From: Thalassococcus halodurans
GTDB lineage: Bacteria > Pseudomonadota > Alphaproteobacteria > Rhodobacterales > Rhodobacteraceae
Length of the DNA stretch: 64,000 bases
Direction: 5' to 3'
Assembly (NCBI RefSeq): GCF_900108225.1
Contig: NZ_FNUZ01000002.1
Location: 436,501 to 500,500 of the forward strand
Shown here: positions 1 through 8,432 of the stretch, piece after piece
Position numbering within the stretch: position 1 is the first letter of the stretch
How the letters are laid out: each line of letters starts with the position of its first letter
The notes under the pieces: model-generated
What the model was told of the DNA's origin: nothing
The model's input: only the letters and a program-made list of their open reading frames with translations
Databases searched by the model: none
Position numbers and translations under genes: made by a program

Positions 1-2
1 GC

Positions 3-2018
3 GGAACGACCGCGCTTGTTTGCTTGTCTTTGGCGACCCCGGTCGCAGCACAGGAAGAACCCGGTTTTCTGGGCACGCTGATTTTGACGGTCGGCAAGCG
101 CGACCTCAGCTTTGGCACCGCTTTGTCGCGTACCGTTGTGGATGAAGAGGAAATTCAGGACAGGCAGGCCAGCACAGTGGCCCAGTTGATCGACGTCGTT
201 CCCGGTGTAACGCTGGTGAATGGCACCACACCGCAAGGGTCCGGTATCAACATCCGTGGCTTCGGCGCGAACACGACATTCGGAACTGACCAGAAGATCG
301 CCGTTCAGATTGATGGTGCAAGTGTCGGGTCCGAAGAACTGTACCGGATCGGAACGCAGCTGTTCACCGACCCGATGCTGTACCGCGAGGTCGAGGTGTT
401 GCGCGGCACGATCGGTAGCTTTGCTTATGGCTCTGGTATTGTTGGTGGTGTTGTAAAGCTTGAAACCAAGGATGCGTCTGATTTCACCAACGGTGAACTG
501 GGCTTCGCCGGTTCGCAGACCTTTGAATACGGCTCGAACGGCAATTCCAAGGTTAGCTCGACCAACCTTGCGTGGATGCCGACGGAAAAGGCCGAGTTTC
601 TGTTGAACTACACCATCCGTGATCAAGACAACCTGACCGCTGGTGACGGGTCCGAGATCGGAAATAGCGCGTTTAACACACCGTCCTATCTGGCGAAGGG
701 TAAGTTCACATTCGGTCAGGATGACGCCCATTCGATCGCGCTTAGCCATTCGCGCACCGTCGCGGATGACAAAGATGTGCCATATGACCAGTTTGGGACC
801 GACGGCGGTATGTTCGGGAATGTGGACCGCGTGACGGACACGTCCCAGACGACGTTGGAGTACCGCTATAACCCCGGCAATGACCTGATCGACCTGCGCG
901 CGAACCTGTCCTATTCGGACCAGCTGATCGATCAATCCTATGTCGCAGGATCTTCGCCGTTTGAAGGCACGGGGACGTTTGCATTCCTTGAACCTCTGGT
1001 GAATTCGGAGCTGCGCTATGAAACGACTAAACTGAATGTTTCGAACCGGTCGTTGTTCCATACAGGTCAAATCGATCATGATCTGCTGGCTGGTGTCGAA
1101 GTGCAGCGCCGTGTGCGCGCCGAAAACACAGCAGCAAGCGCGCCAGGTGGTACCGATGATCGCGTGGCACTTTATGTGATCGACGAAATGGAGATGGGCA
1201 ACTTCACGATCACTCCGGCCATTCGATATGAAAAGTCGACAATCAAGGCCGCTGCCGACCTTGGCGCATATCCTGACACCTATACCGATGATGCTGTGAT
1301 GGGTGGTCTGGCGTTGTCCTATGACTTCAACAACGGGCTGTCTGTGTTCGGCAGCGCGGCCTACACTGTTGGCCTGCCGATCATTGACGATCTCGGGACA
1401 AGCACAACGGCCCAGCGTCGTATCGATCTGTCCGAAAAGTCGCGGACACTGGAACTGGGCGCCGAATACACGCGTAACGATCTGGTGGCACAAGGCGATA
1501 ATCTGACGGTTCGCGGCAACGTCTATCAGACAACCCTGTGGGACATCACAAGCTACAGCGTGTCAGGCTCTTCTGCGACCGAACTTGAACGGGTCGAGAC
1601 CAAAGGGCTTGAGCTTGAGGCGTCTTATGGAATGCAGAGCGGGCTGTATTTCGATCTGGCCGGCCATCTTGGTGAAGGCAAAGAATACAATCCTGACGGC
1701 ACATCTGCCACATGGCGCAACACGGCCGCTGATCGGGTCAATCTGACCATTGGCAAAAAGTGGAACGACAAGGTTGATCTGAGCTGGGAAATCGTGCACG
1801 CGGACGACCGTCGTGACTCCTCCGGAAACGATCTGTCCGACATCACGCTTCATAACCTGCGCACCACATGGCGCCCTGAAATCGCGTTGCTGGATGGCAC
1901 CGAAGTTCGTCTGGGCATCGAGAACGTGGCAGATCTGGACTATGTCGGTCACCTGTCTTCTTCGTCCCGCAAAGCTCCGGGGCGGACGTTCAAGGTGTCT
2001 CTGACCAAATCCTTCTAA
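3..2018 (+). CDS. TonB-dependent outer-membrane receptor, 5' end outside the window
   Basis: Outer-membrane receptor that would import a ligand (probably an iron complex or heme) using TonB energy. The reading frame is already open at base 3 and the first visible residues (GTTALVCLSLATPVAA) are the end of a signal peptide, so the true start lies upstream; a TTG at base 24 is only an internal codon. About 671 residues are visible. The N-terminal plug holds INIRGFGAN and a VEVLRG segment followed by GSGIVGGVVKLET; the rest is beta-strand rich and the chain ends in phenylalanine (FKVSLTKSF), as expected for BamA-dependent insertion. The plug resembles hemoglobin/heme-type receptors, but the ligand is not settled. 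A strong hairpin terminator follows. Confidence 0.9.
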   Translation, partial: GTTALVCLSLATPVAAQEEPGFLGTLILTVGKRDLSFGTALSRTVVDEEEIQDRQASTVAQLIDVVPGVTLVNGTTPQGSGINIRGFGANTTFGTDQKIAVQIDGASVGSEELYRIGTQLFTDPMLYREVEVLRGTIGSFAYGSGIVGGVVKLETKDASDFTNGELGFAGSQTFEYGSNGNSKVSSTNLAWMPTEKAEFLLNYTIRDQDNLTAGDGSEIGNSAFNTPSYLAKGKFTFGQDDAHSIALSHSRTVADDKDVPYDQFGTDGGMFGNVDRVTDTSQTTLEYRYNPGNDLIDLRANLSYSDQLIDQSYVAGSSPFEGTGTFAFLEPLVNSELRYETTKLNVSNRSLFHTGQIDHDLLAGVEVQRRVRAENTAASAPGGTDDRVALYVIDEMEMGNFTITPAIRYEKSTIKAAADLGAYPDTYTDDAVMGGLALSYDFNNGLSVFGSAAYTVGLPIIDDLGTSTTAQRRIDLSEKSRTLELGAEYTRNDLVAQGDNLTVRGNVYQTTLWDITSYSVSGSSATELERVETKGLELEASYGMQSGLYFDLAGHLGEGKEYNPDGTSATWRNTAADRVNLTIGKKWNDKVDLSWEIVHADDRRDSSGNDLSDITLHNLRTTWRPEIALLDGTEVRLGIENVADLDYVGHLSSSSRKAPGRTFKVSLTKSF

Positions 2019-2031
2019 GCGGAAAAAGGAA

Positions 2032-2058
2032 AGCCGGGGCGGTGTGCCCCGGCTTTTT
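2032..2058. terminator. Intrinsic terminator between convergent genes
   Basis: An 8-bp perfect stem, AGCCGGGG (2032-2039) with CCCCGGCT (2047-2054), has a 7-nt loop and is followed by TTTTT. It closes the receptor gene. On the minus strand the hairpin is followed by a T-rich stretch, so it can also serve the convergent gene ending at 2062. Confidence 0.85.
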
Positions 2059-2061
2059 GAC

Positions 2062-2625
2062 TTATTCGATCAGGCCGATTTGTTTGTAAAACGCGTTGTT
2101 GTCCCAGAAAAGATATTCCTCATCCATAACGCCGTCTTCGGTCCAATGGCCAATGGTGGCCATCGTCAGCTTGTATGCCTTGCCAGTGGGTTCAATGAAG
2201 TTGCCGTCACCCAAAGGCATTGGTTCCGAAAACGTGCCTTCAATCACACCAACAACACCTGTCCACTCACCCTGACCGATGCGGATCGGGTGCGTTTCAA
2301 TGCGGGTGTCAGGGGCAAAGGTGAAGAAAGCTTTCAGGTCATCGATATGAACATCGATACCATCGGTCGTCCGACCATCCGGCCAGTGCACTTTGATATC
2401 CTGTGCGTGGCTTTCATGCAGGCGGTCCCATTGCTGGTTTGAAAAGACTTCGAAGTCCAGTGTGTCGAATGTTTTTAGGTTCTTTTCGATGCGGGCTTCT
2501 GCCGCTTGGTATTGCGCCAGTTCTGCCAGTGCTGCCGCTACGGCTGCGTTGTCTTCAGCCAAAGCGGGGAAGGCGGAAATTGTTGCGACGACGGCCCCAG
2601 AGAGGAGTGTGGAAAAACGTGTCAT
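2062..2625 (-). CDS. Secreted SnoaL-like (ester cyclase / NTF2 fold) protein
   Basis: A 187-residue protein with a Sec signal peptide (residues 1 to about 23, ending FPALA). The mature part matches the SnoaL-like ester cyclase pattern: a helical start, then WDRLHESHAQDIKVHWPDG, a long central strand region, and a closing segment with EEYLFWDN. Family members are cone-shaped alpha+beta barrels that can bind small hydrophobic ligands; many have no known activity. It converges on the receptor gene and shares its terminator. The start is set by the signal peptide. No catalytic role can be assigned from the sequence. Confidence 0.7.
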   Translation of the reverse strand: MTRFSTLLSGAVVATISAFPALAEDNAAVAAALAELAQYQAAEARIEKNLKTFDTLDFEVFSNQQWDRLHESHAQDIKVHWPDGRTTDGIDVHIDDLKAFFTFAPDTRIETHPIRIGQGEWTGVVGVIEGTFSEPMPLGDGNFIEPTGKAYKLTMATIGHWTEDGVMDEEYLFWDNNAFYKQIGLIE

Positions 2626-3101
2626 TGTCTGTTGTCCTTATGTTGTTCGTCTGTGTTCAGAGACGATGAGGACAACCTAGGTTTTGATTTTTGCCGCGAA
2701 AATGTTGAAGTTATTGTATCAATTTCAATAATTCATTCCTAATTGGCGTGTATGGTCAGGAAATAGGCAACCAGAGGAAACCGTTCATAATCCACCGGTA
2801 TTGCGGTTTTTCTGATGGGCGATTTGCCACAAGTGCCAGTAATCATTTGTATTTTAAAAGTGTGATGTGTGGCGATGCGAAGTGGCGCGGTCTAGGTTGA
2901 AGTTGACGCGAGGGAAGCTTGGTGTCGCTTTGATCACAATGAATGGATTTTCTTGCTTTCTGATTTAACCGCGATTGGTGTTTTTTCGACCGGCTTAGTA
3001 TGATGGTTTCATAAATTAACGATTTTATGTCGCGCGTTCAGAGTTCCACGCATTTCAATCGAAACAGATCGCGCGCAAAGGGATAGTCAAAAAGGCTAAG
3101 G
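2626..3101. other. 476-base intergenic region, AT-rich
   Basis: This gap separates two divergent genes and is clearly more AT-rich than its surroundings. No ORF with convincing coding character and no RNA gene was recognised. A small dyad (TTGAA at 2705-2709, TTCAA at 2724-2728) lies about 80 bases before the SnoaL-like gene. It may be an operator, but the match is too short to press. The region probably holds both divergent promoters. Confidence 0.5.
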
Positions 3102-3938
3102 ATGCGCATGTTTGTAGTGTCGATTTTTGTCCTTTTAGTTCTTGTCATCGTCGGCCTTTTTACATGGCGACAGGCTGATCGACGTGCCGATGCGACTGAG
3201 ATAGAAAGGTTGCTCGAATTCCAGCCTGACCGGCCTGAGTATTTCTCGGCTGATATGGTCGAAGGCCTTCCGGAACCGGCCCAACGTTTTCTGACGTTCG
3301 CCATTCGCGAAGGAACTCCGCTTTATACGGTGGCCTATCTAGAAATGAGCGGGCAGTTCGGCTTGGGCGATAAAACCACACCGAAATACATCCCGATGTT
3401 CGCCAAGCAGGTTCTGGCTGCGCCGGAAGGTTTTGTTTGGGAAATGGACAGCACCGAAGGATCCCCTTCGATCAGCGGATCGGACAGTGGAACATGGACA
3501 CGGTTTTGGTTGGCAGGCCTCATCCCTGTGGCACGGGCAGGGGGCACGCTAGATCACCGGCGATCCGCATTCGGGCGTTATGTTGCCGAAGCGATCTTTT
3601 GGACACCGGCCGCCGTCTTGCCAGGTGAAGGCATCACATGGGACGCCCCATCGCCAAACGTGGCCCGTTTGACCATGCGCAAGGGCGATCTGGAACAGGC
3701 CGTTGATATCACAGTTGATCCCGACGGGCGGCCGCGCAAGGTGGAAATGGAACGCTGGACCAACGCCAATAAGCGCAAAAAATATCAGCTGCAGCCTTTT
3801 GGTGGGTACCTATCAAACTTCCAAGAATTCGAAGGGTTCGTTCTGCCGTTGCATGTCGAGGCAGGCAATCACTTCGGCACGGAGGAATATTTTCCGTTTT
3901 TCTTTGCCGACGTAAGCCAGATTACATTCCCGAGATAA
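3102..3938 (+). CDS. DUF6544-family membrane-anchored protein
   Basis: A 278-residue protein with one N-terminal membrane segment (residues 4-22, VVSIFVLLVLVIVGLF) and a soluble remainder. The body matches the DUF6544 pattern as I know it: LPEPAQRFL near residue 57, then APEGFVWEM, a W..F/LAGLIPVARAGG stretch, RYVAEAIFWTPAAVLP, and a late ITVDPDGRPRKVEMERW strand. The function of this family is unknown. It is a single gene with its own upstream region, and neighbours give no pathway hint. An alternative start two codons later is possible. Confidence 0.7.
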   Translation: MRMFVVSIFVLLVLVIVGLFTWRQADRRADATEIERLLEFQPDRPEYFSADMVEGLPEPAQRFLTFAIREGTPLYTVAYLEMSGQFGLGDKTTPKYIPMFAKQVLAAPEGFVWEMDSTEGSPSISGSDSGTWTRFWLAGLIPVARAGGTLDHRRSAFGRYVAEAIFWTPAAVLPGEGITWDAPSPNVARLTMRKGDLEQAVDITVDPDGRPRKVEMERWTNANKRKKYQLQPFGGYLSNFQEFEGFVLPLHVEAGNHFGTEEYFPFFFADVSQITFPR

Positions 3939-4090
3939 GCTATGCTTCAAGCCAGTCTATGTGCATTTCGACCTGTAATTGCCTGATTTCCCAGCACTGA
4001 AGGCTTTGTGAACTCTTTGATCATCTTCTCATTTGCGTTGCACTAACCGCTTTGGCTGACTGAAACGGTGATTGTGATCTGGGGGTCTTT

Positions 4091-4801
4091 ATGCGCCTGA
4101 AAAACCGAGTTTGCCTTGCGGTTTCGTGCCTTCTATCGGCGGCTATGCCCGCTGTCGCCAGCGAACCCGACGATTTCGAAGATCGCGTGCGCGCCTTTCT
4201 GCTGTCCAACCCCGAGATCATCGTAGAAGCCTTGGACGTCTTGATGCAACGCGAGGCACAACAGGCCGTGGTTCAAACGCTATCGAACTATCCCGAACTG
4301 TTCACGGATGCGCCGAGCTTGGGTTTGGGGGCCGAGGATGCGCCAATCCGTGTGGTCGAGTTTTTCGACTATAAATGTGTGCCCTGCAAAGCGATGCACG
4401 ACCCGCTGAAATCGTTGGTTCAGAAAAATCCAAACATACGCATCGAAATGCGCCATCTTCCCATCCTGTCGCCCGGATCAGAGCGCGCAGCGCGGTTTGC
4501 GTTGGCCGTTTCTGCTGTGGCCGGGAAAAAAGCCTATGCGGGCGTTCACGATGATCTCTGGGCAATTCGCGGGCCTTTGAATGTTGCCGCGTTCGAACGG
4601 ATTGCAGCGGATCATGATCTGGATTTTCAGGCAATCACTGACATGATGGACAGCGCTGAAATCAGTCAGCGCATTTCGCTGAACCGTGATGTGGCGATTG
4701 CCTTGGAAATCCTTGGGACGCCCGCATTCATCACGCCCAAAACGGTGAACGTCGGCCAGTCCGATGTCGACGAACTGGCCAAGGTCTGGCTTAGTCAATA
4801 A
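4091..4801 (+). CDS. DsbA-family periplasmic thiol-disulfide protein
   Basis: Thioredoxin-fold disulfide oxidoreductase of 236 residues. The signal peptide covers residues 1-24 (ending PAVAS). A short helical N-terminal segment (FLLSNPEIIVEALDVL), typical of the ScsC/DsbA-like group, comes next. The active site is CVPC within FFDYKCVPCKAMHD at about residue 97, and the cis-proline loop LGTPAF lies near the end. It would oxidise or isomerise disulfides of exported proteins. Its 3' end overlaps the convergent ferredoxin reductase gene by 11 bases. Whether it acts as oxidase or isomerase cannot be read from the sequence. Confidence 0.88.
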   Translation: MRLKNRVCLAVSCLLSAAMPAVASEPDDFEDRVRAFLLSNPEIIVEALDVLMQREAQQAVVQTLSNYPELFTDAPSLGLGAEDAPIRVVEFFDYKCVPCKAMHDPLKSLVQKNPNIRIEMRHLPILSPGSERAARFALAVSAVAGKKAYAGVHDDLWAIRGPLNVAAFERIAADHDLDFQAITDMMDSAEISQRISLNRDVAIALEILGTPAFITPKTVNVGQSDVDELAKVWLSQ

Positions 4802-5609
4802 AGGCCTTTTCGACCACAAAGTGCTTGGGGTCCGAATTTGCGCCTTCTAGCAAGCCATGGGCTTCGCAAAGCGCCATGATGTCTTTGTTCAGAGCGAGAT
4901 TGCCGCAAACCATGACACGATCGGTTTCAGGTGCCCATGCAGGGACATCCAGTGCTTTGAAAACGCGGCCATCGCGGATGTGGTCGCTGATGCGTCCCTC
5001 GATCCCGGACGGCTCGCGCGTTGTGGTGGGATAGTACTTCAGCTTGTCACCAACCAGTTCGCCGATCAGCGGGTCTTCTGGCAAGGCGTCGACAATTTCT
5101 GCCCCATAGGCCAGTTCGCCCTTGGTCCGGCAGGTGTGTGCCAGAATGACCTGATCATAACATTCCCATGTCTCCGGATCGCGCAAAAGCGACGCGAAAG
5201 GCGCGACGCCCGTGCCTGTGCAAATCATCCAGAGCCTTTTTCCCGGAAGAAGCGCATCAAGAACCAAGGTGCCGACCGGTTTGGGGCGCAGGATGATCTG
5301 ATCGCCTTCTTCAATTTTTTGCAGGCGGGATGTCAGGGGGCCGTCGGGCACCTTGATCGAATAAAACTCAAGTTCGTCATCCCAAGACGGGGATGCTATA
5401 GAATAGGCCCGCAAAAGGGGTTTCCCATCGTCCTTTAAAAGCCCGATCATGACAAATTCACCGGACCTGAAGCGCAGCGATTGCGGGCGTGTCACCCGAA
5501 AGGAAAACAGCGTGTCGGTCCAGTGGTGCACTGAGGTCACCGTCTGCGCATCCGGCATGATTTTCTGCGCCTTGGTGGCAAGTGTTGCGGATTGTGGTGC
5601 TGCGTCCAT
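4791..5609 (-). CDS. fpr: Ferredoxin-NADP(+) reductase
   Basis: FAD enzyme of 272 residues that moves electrons between NADPH and ferredoxin or flavodoxin. The FAD-binding motif is RAYSIAS, the NADP-binding turn is GTGTGVAPF, and the C-terminal VVEKAFID is characteristic of the bacterial (alphaproteobacterial) reductases. The open frame extends 91 codons further upstream, but that stretch lies over fdxA; the ATG at 5609 begins MDAAPQ, sits 1 base after the fdxA stop, and gives the usual family length. It forms an operon with fdxA, which supplies the likely redox partner. The pair could also feed the P450 near 33 kb, but that is speculation. Confidence 0.93.
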   Translation of the reverse strand: MDAAPQSATLATKAQKIMPDAQTVTSVHHWTDTLFSFRVTRPQSLRFRSGEFVMIGLLKDDGKPLLRAYSIASPSWDDELEFYSIKVPDGPLTSRLQKIEEGDQIILRPKPVGTLVLDALLPGKRLWMICTGTGVAPFASLLRDPETWECYDQVILAHTCRTKGELAYGAEIVDALPEDPLIGELVGDKLKYYPTTTREPSGIEGRISDHIRDGRVFKALDVPAWAPETDRVMVCGNLALNKDIMALCEAHGLLEGANSDPKHFVVEKAFID

Positions 5610-5610
5610 A

Positions 5611-5949
5611 TCAAGCGGCCTCGGCTGGTTTTTCGGAGAAATGTGTATCGAGTTTGCCTGGCGTTCCGTCGAGGTCTTCGGCGGATGGCAACGGCTCTTT
5701 CGCCTCAACAATGACCGGCCACAGTTCGGAATATTTGCGGTTAAAATCGATCCACTTTTCCATATCCGGTTCGGTGTCGGCCCGAATGGCATCGGCGGGG
5801 CATTCCGGTTCGCAGACACCGCAATCAATGCATTCGTCCGGATGGATAACCAGCATATTCTCGCCTTCGTAAAAGCAGTCAACGGGGCAGACCGAAACGC
5901 AATCGGTGTACTTGCAGGCTATACAGTTGTCGGTGACGACAAAGGTCAT
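5611..5949 (-). CDS. fdxA: Seven-iron ferredoxin FdxA
   Basis: A 112-residue 7Fe ferredoxin. The N-terminal half carries the cluster ligands: C9, C17 and C50 fit the [3Fe-4S] site; C21, C40, C43 and C46 fit the [4Fe-4S] site. Extra cysteines at 12 and 25 are also present. The acidic C-terminal extension ([15 protein letters not shown]) is the standard FdxA tail. It is the first gene of the fdxA-fpr operon and is likely the electron partner of the reductase encoded right after it. Confidence 0.95.
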   Translation of the reverse strand: MTFVVTDNCIACKYTDCVSVCPVDCFYEGENMLVIHPDECIDCGVCEPECPADAIRADTEPDMEKWIDFNRKYSELWPVIVEAKEPLPSAEDLDGTPGKLDTHFSEKPAEAA

Positions 5950-6074
5950 GGCAGGGTCCTTTTTTCAGTTTTCTTTTGTCTGCCGCAGTGCAGCGGGACC
6001 TGTCCGTCAACTAATTGCTATTTCCGATTCTGATGCTGTCGCAGGCTGGTCTCATCAACAAAGCGAGACACGTG

Positions 6075-6365
6075 ATGATCAACACAATGGATGCCACCCC
6101 CGACGCGCAGAACCTTGCTGTGTCATGGGAAGACGGAACCTCATCAACCCTGCCTGCCCATTTTTTGCGCGCCGAGGCCATGGATGCTTTCACGCGCCGT
6201 GAACGGATCGACACTGGATCTGTCAAGGTTTCCAAAGGTATTGAAATTACGGGTGTTTTTCCTGTCGGAGGTTATGGCGTGAATATCCATTTCTCGGACG
6301 GACACGACAAAGCGATCTATCCGTTTTCCCTTCTTCGCGATCTTTCCGACCGCTTTGACAAGTAA
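6075..6365 (+). CDS. DUF971 (GBBH-like N-terminal domain) protein
   Basis: A 96-residue stand-alone DUF971 domain, the same fold as the zinc-binding N-terminal domain of gamma-butyrobetaine hydroxylase. Recognisable parts are SWEDGTSSTLPAHFLRAEAMDAFTR and YGVNIHFSDGHDKAIYPFSLLRDL. The protein lacks a clear Cys/His zinc set. The frame is open from 6015, but the ATG at 6075 starts just before the conserved domain; 6087 is another candidate. In other bacteria DUF971 proteins often sit beside iron-sulfur genes. Here one lies 61 bases before the flavoprotein-ferredoxin pair and may be part of that operon. Confidence 0.75.
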   Translation: MINTMDATPDAQNLAVSWEDGTSSTLPAHFLRAEAMDAFTRRERIDTGSVKVSKGIEITGVFPVGGYGVNIHFSDGHDKAIYPFSLLRDLSDRFDK

Positions 6366-6426
6366 TTGACATTGGGTCGCTGCGCTGCGGCGCAAACTCA
6401 AAACCAGCCAGATGGAGAGTCGAGCA

Positions 6427-8169
6427 ATGGATGAAATACAAGACGGCCTGACACAGATCGACTGCGATATTCTAGTGATCGGTGGCGGCACTGCCGGACC
6501 GATGGCCGCGCTGAAAGCAAAGCGCAAAAACCCCAACGCAAACGTGGTTCTTTTGGATAAGGCGAACGTCAAGCGGTCGGGCGCGATTTCGATGGGTATG
6601 GACGGGCTGAACAACTCGGTCATTCCGGGCTATGCCACGCCGGAACAGTACACCAAGGAAATCACCATCGCGAACGACGGTATCTGCGATCAGGCAGCGG
6701 TCTATCGCTATGCGCAGGAATGCTACGGGATCATTCAGGAACTGGATGAATTCGGGATCCGCTTTCAAAAGGATCAGAACGGCGAATACGATGTGAAAAA
6801 GGTGCACCACATCGGCACCTATGTTCTGCCGATGCCCAACGGTGATACCGTCAAAAAGGCGCTGTATCGCCAACTGCGAAAGGCCCGTATCCAGATTGTA
6901 AACCGTTACATGGCGACACGTCTGCTGACAGGCGAAGGCCGTATTGCTGGTGCGATCTGCGTCAATACGCGTACGGCAGAGTTTCTGGTGGTGCGCGCCA
7001 AGGCCGTCATCATGGGGCTGGGCGCCGCTGGCCGATTGGGCCTGCCGACGTCGGGGTACCTATACGGCACCTACGAGAACGCGTCGAATTCGGGTGAAGG
7101 CTATGCCATGGCGTATCATGCCGGGGCAGGGCTCGCGAACCTTGAATGCTATCAGATCAACCCGCTGATCAAGGACTACAACGGTCCGGCCTGTGCCTAT
7201 GTGGCGGGGCCGATGGGGGGCTACACCGCGAATGCCAAGGGTGAGCGGTTTATCGAATGCGATTACTGGTCCGGCCAGATGATGCAGGAATTCTTTGATG
7301 AACTGCAGGGGGGCAAAGGGCCGGTGTATCTGAAGCTGAACCACTTGGCCGAAGAGACAATCAGCGAGATCGAGCGCGTTCTTCACATCGTTGAGCGTCC
7401 GACGCGTGGACATTTCCATGCGGGTCGGGGCACCGATTATCGCAAGCAGATGATCGAAATGCACATTTCAGAAATCGGGTTCTGTTCGGGTCACTCGGCA
7501 AGTGGTGTGTTTGTCGATGAACATGCGCGCACTACGATCCCAGGTCTGTACGCTGCGGGCGACATGGCAAATGTGCCGCATAACTACATGCTGGGCGCAT
7601 TCACCAACGGTGCCTTTGCTGGGCTGGATGCGGCTGACTTTATCGCAGACGTCGATTTCGCAACCTTCGATGAAGGCGAAGTTGTCGCCGAACAAGCGCG
7701 TGTTCTAGCACCCACCAAACGCGATGACGGCATTCCGCCGAACCAGATCGAATACAAAACACGCCGTCTGGTGAATGACTACCTTCAGCCGCCCAAAGTA
7801 ACCGCCAAAATGGAGCTGGCACAGCAGCGGTTCGAAGAGGTCCGCGAGGACATGGAGCAGGGCATGTATGTCCGTGACGCCCATGAACTGATGCGTTCGC
7901 TCGAAGCGTCGTCGATCCTTGACTGCGCGGATATGGCGGCGGCCGCGTCACTCTATCGGACAGAAAGCCGCTGGGGCCTTTATCACAACCGCGTCGAGTA
8001 CGAACGCGATGATGAAAACTGGTTCTGCCACACCATCCTGACAAAGGGTGACGATGGAAAGCCCGCGCACAGCAAGAAAGCTGTTCAGCCTTACGTTGTC
8101 GAAATCGCTGATGACGAGAAAGACGCTTACTACAACCAGCGCGTCGACGCGACGGTTGCTGCAGAATAA
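6427..8169 (+). CDS. AprA/AsfA-like FAD flavoprotein (fumarate reductase superfamily)
   Basis: A 580-residue flavoprotein of the succinate dehydrogenase/fumarate reductase/APS reductase superfamily. The FAD dinucleotide motif GGGTAG is at residues 19-24, and the second FAD contact is IPGLYAAGDMANVPHNYMLG. The stretch IGFCSGHSASGVFVDE resembles the corresponding substrate-side segment of APS reductase AprA rather than succinate dehydrogenase, and an ill-defined helical domain closes the chain. An 80-residue AprB-like ferredoxin follows 12 bases later, as in aprBA and in the asfAB genes linked to aromatic sulfonate desulfurisation. The start at 6427 is chosen because GGAGAG lies 7 bases before it; an ATG at 6412 has no such site. 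The exact reaction is unknown. Confidence 0.82.
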   Translation: MDEIQDGLTQIDCDILVIGGGTAGPMAALKAKRKNPNANVVLLDKANVKRSGAISMGMDGLNNSVIPGYATPEQYTKEITIANDGICDQAAVYRYAQECYGIIQELDEFGIRFQKDQNGEYDVKKVHHIGTYVLPMPNGDTVKKALYRQLRKARIQIVNRYMATRLLTGEGRIAGAICVNTRTAEFLVVRAKAVIMGLGAAGRLGLPTSGYLYGTYENASNSGEGYAMAYHAGAGLANLECYQINPLIKDYNGPACAYVAGPMGGYTANAKGERFIECDYWSGQMMQEFFDELQGGKGPVYLKLNHLAEETISEIERVLHIVERPTRGHFHAGRGTDYRKQMIEMHISEIGFCSGHSASGVFVDEHARTTIPGLYAAGDMANVPHNYMLGAFTNGAFAGLDAADFIADVDFATFDEGEVVAEQARVLAPTKRDDGIPPNQIEYKTRRLVNDYLQPPKVTAKMELAQQRFEEVREDMEQGMYVRDAHELMRSLEASSILDCADMAAAASLYRTESRWGLYHNRVEYERDDENWFCHTILTKGDDGKPAHSKKAVQPYVVEIADDEKDAYYNQRVDATVAAE

Positions 8170-8181
8170 GAAGGAAAATCA

Positions 8182-8424
8182 ATGCCTCTCGCTCAAACCG
8201 CCACCACTGTTCCGGTCGTCGTCAACGATGATCTTTGCATCGCTGACAAAGGCTGTACCGTTTGCGTCGATGTCTGTCCTCTGGATGTTCTGCGCATCGC
8301 TGAAAAGGCTGACGGCAGCAAGACCGCATACATGAAATACGATGAATGCTGGTACTGCATGCCTTGCGAGGCCGACTGTCCCACTGGGGCTGTCACCGTA
8401 AACCTTCCCTATCTGCTGAAGTGA
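8182..8424 (+). CDS. AprB/AsfB-like 2[4Fe-4S] ferredoxin
   Basis: An 80-residue ferredoxin. Cysteines C19, C25, C28, C32 followed by proline, and C56, C59, C62, C66 followed by proline, make two [4Fe-4S] sites (CTVCVDVCP and CWYCMPCEADCP). The wider C-x5-C spacing of the first site resembles APS reductase beta subunits. AAGGAA precedes the ATG. It lies 12 bases after the flavoprotein gene and 8 bases before the HEAT-repeat gene, so the three are almost certainly co-transcribed and it is the flavoprotein's electron carrier. Confidence 0.9.
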   Translation: MPLAQTATTVPVVVNDDLCIADKGCTVCVDVCPLDVLRIAEKADGSKTAYMKYDECWYCMPCEADCPTGAVTVNLPYLLK

Positions 8425-8432
8425 GCACCGAC

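Noticed and set aside
24-26. TTG at base 24 as the start of the TonB receptor
   Set aside because: The frame is open upstream to the window edge and bases 3-50 encode the end of a signal peptide, so the start is outside the window.
5610-5882. N-terminal extension of the ferredoxin reductase frame over fdxA
   Set aside because: The 91 extra codons are out of frame with fdxA and look random; the ATG at 5609 gives the normal family length and 1-base spacing.
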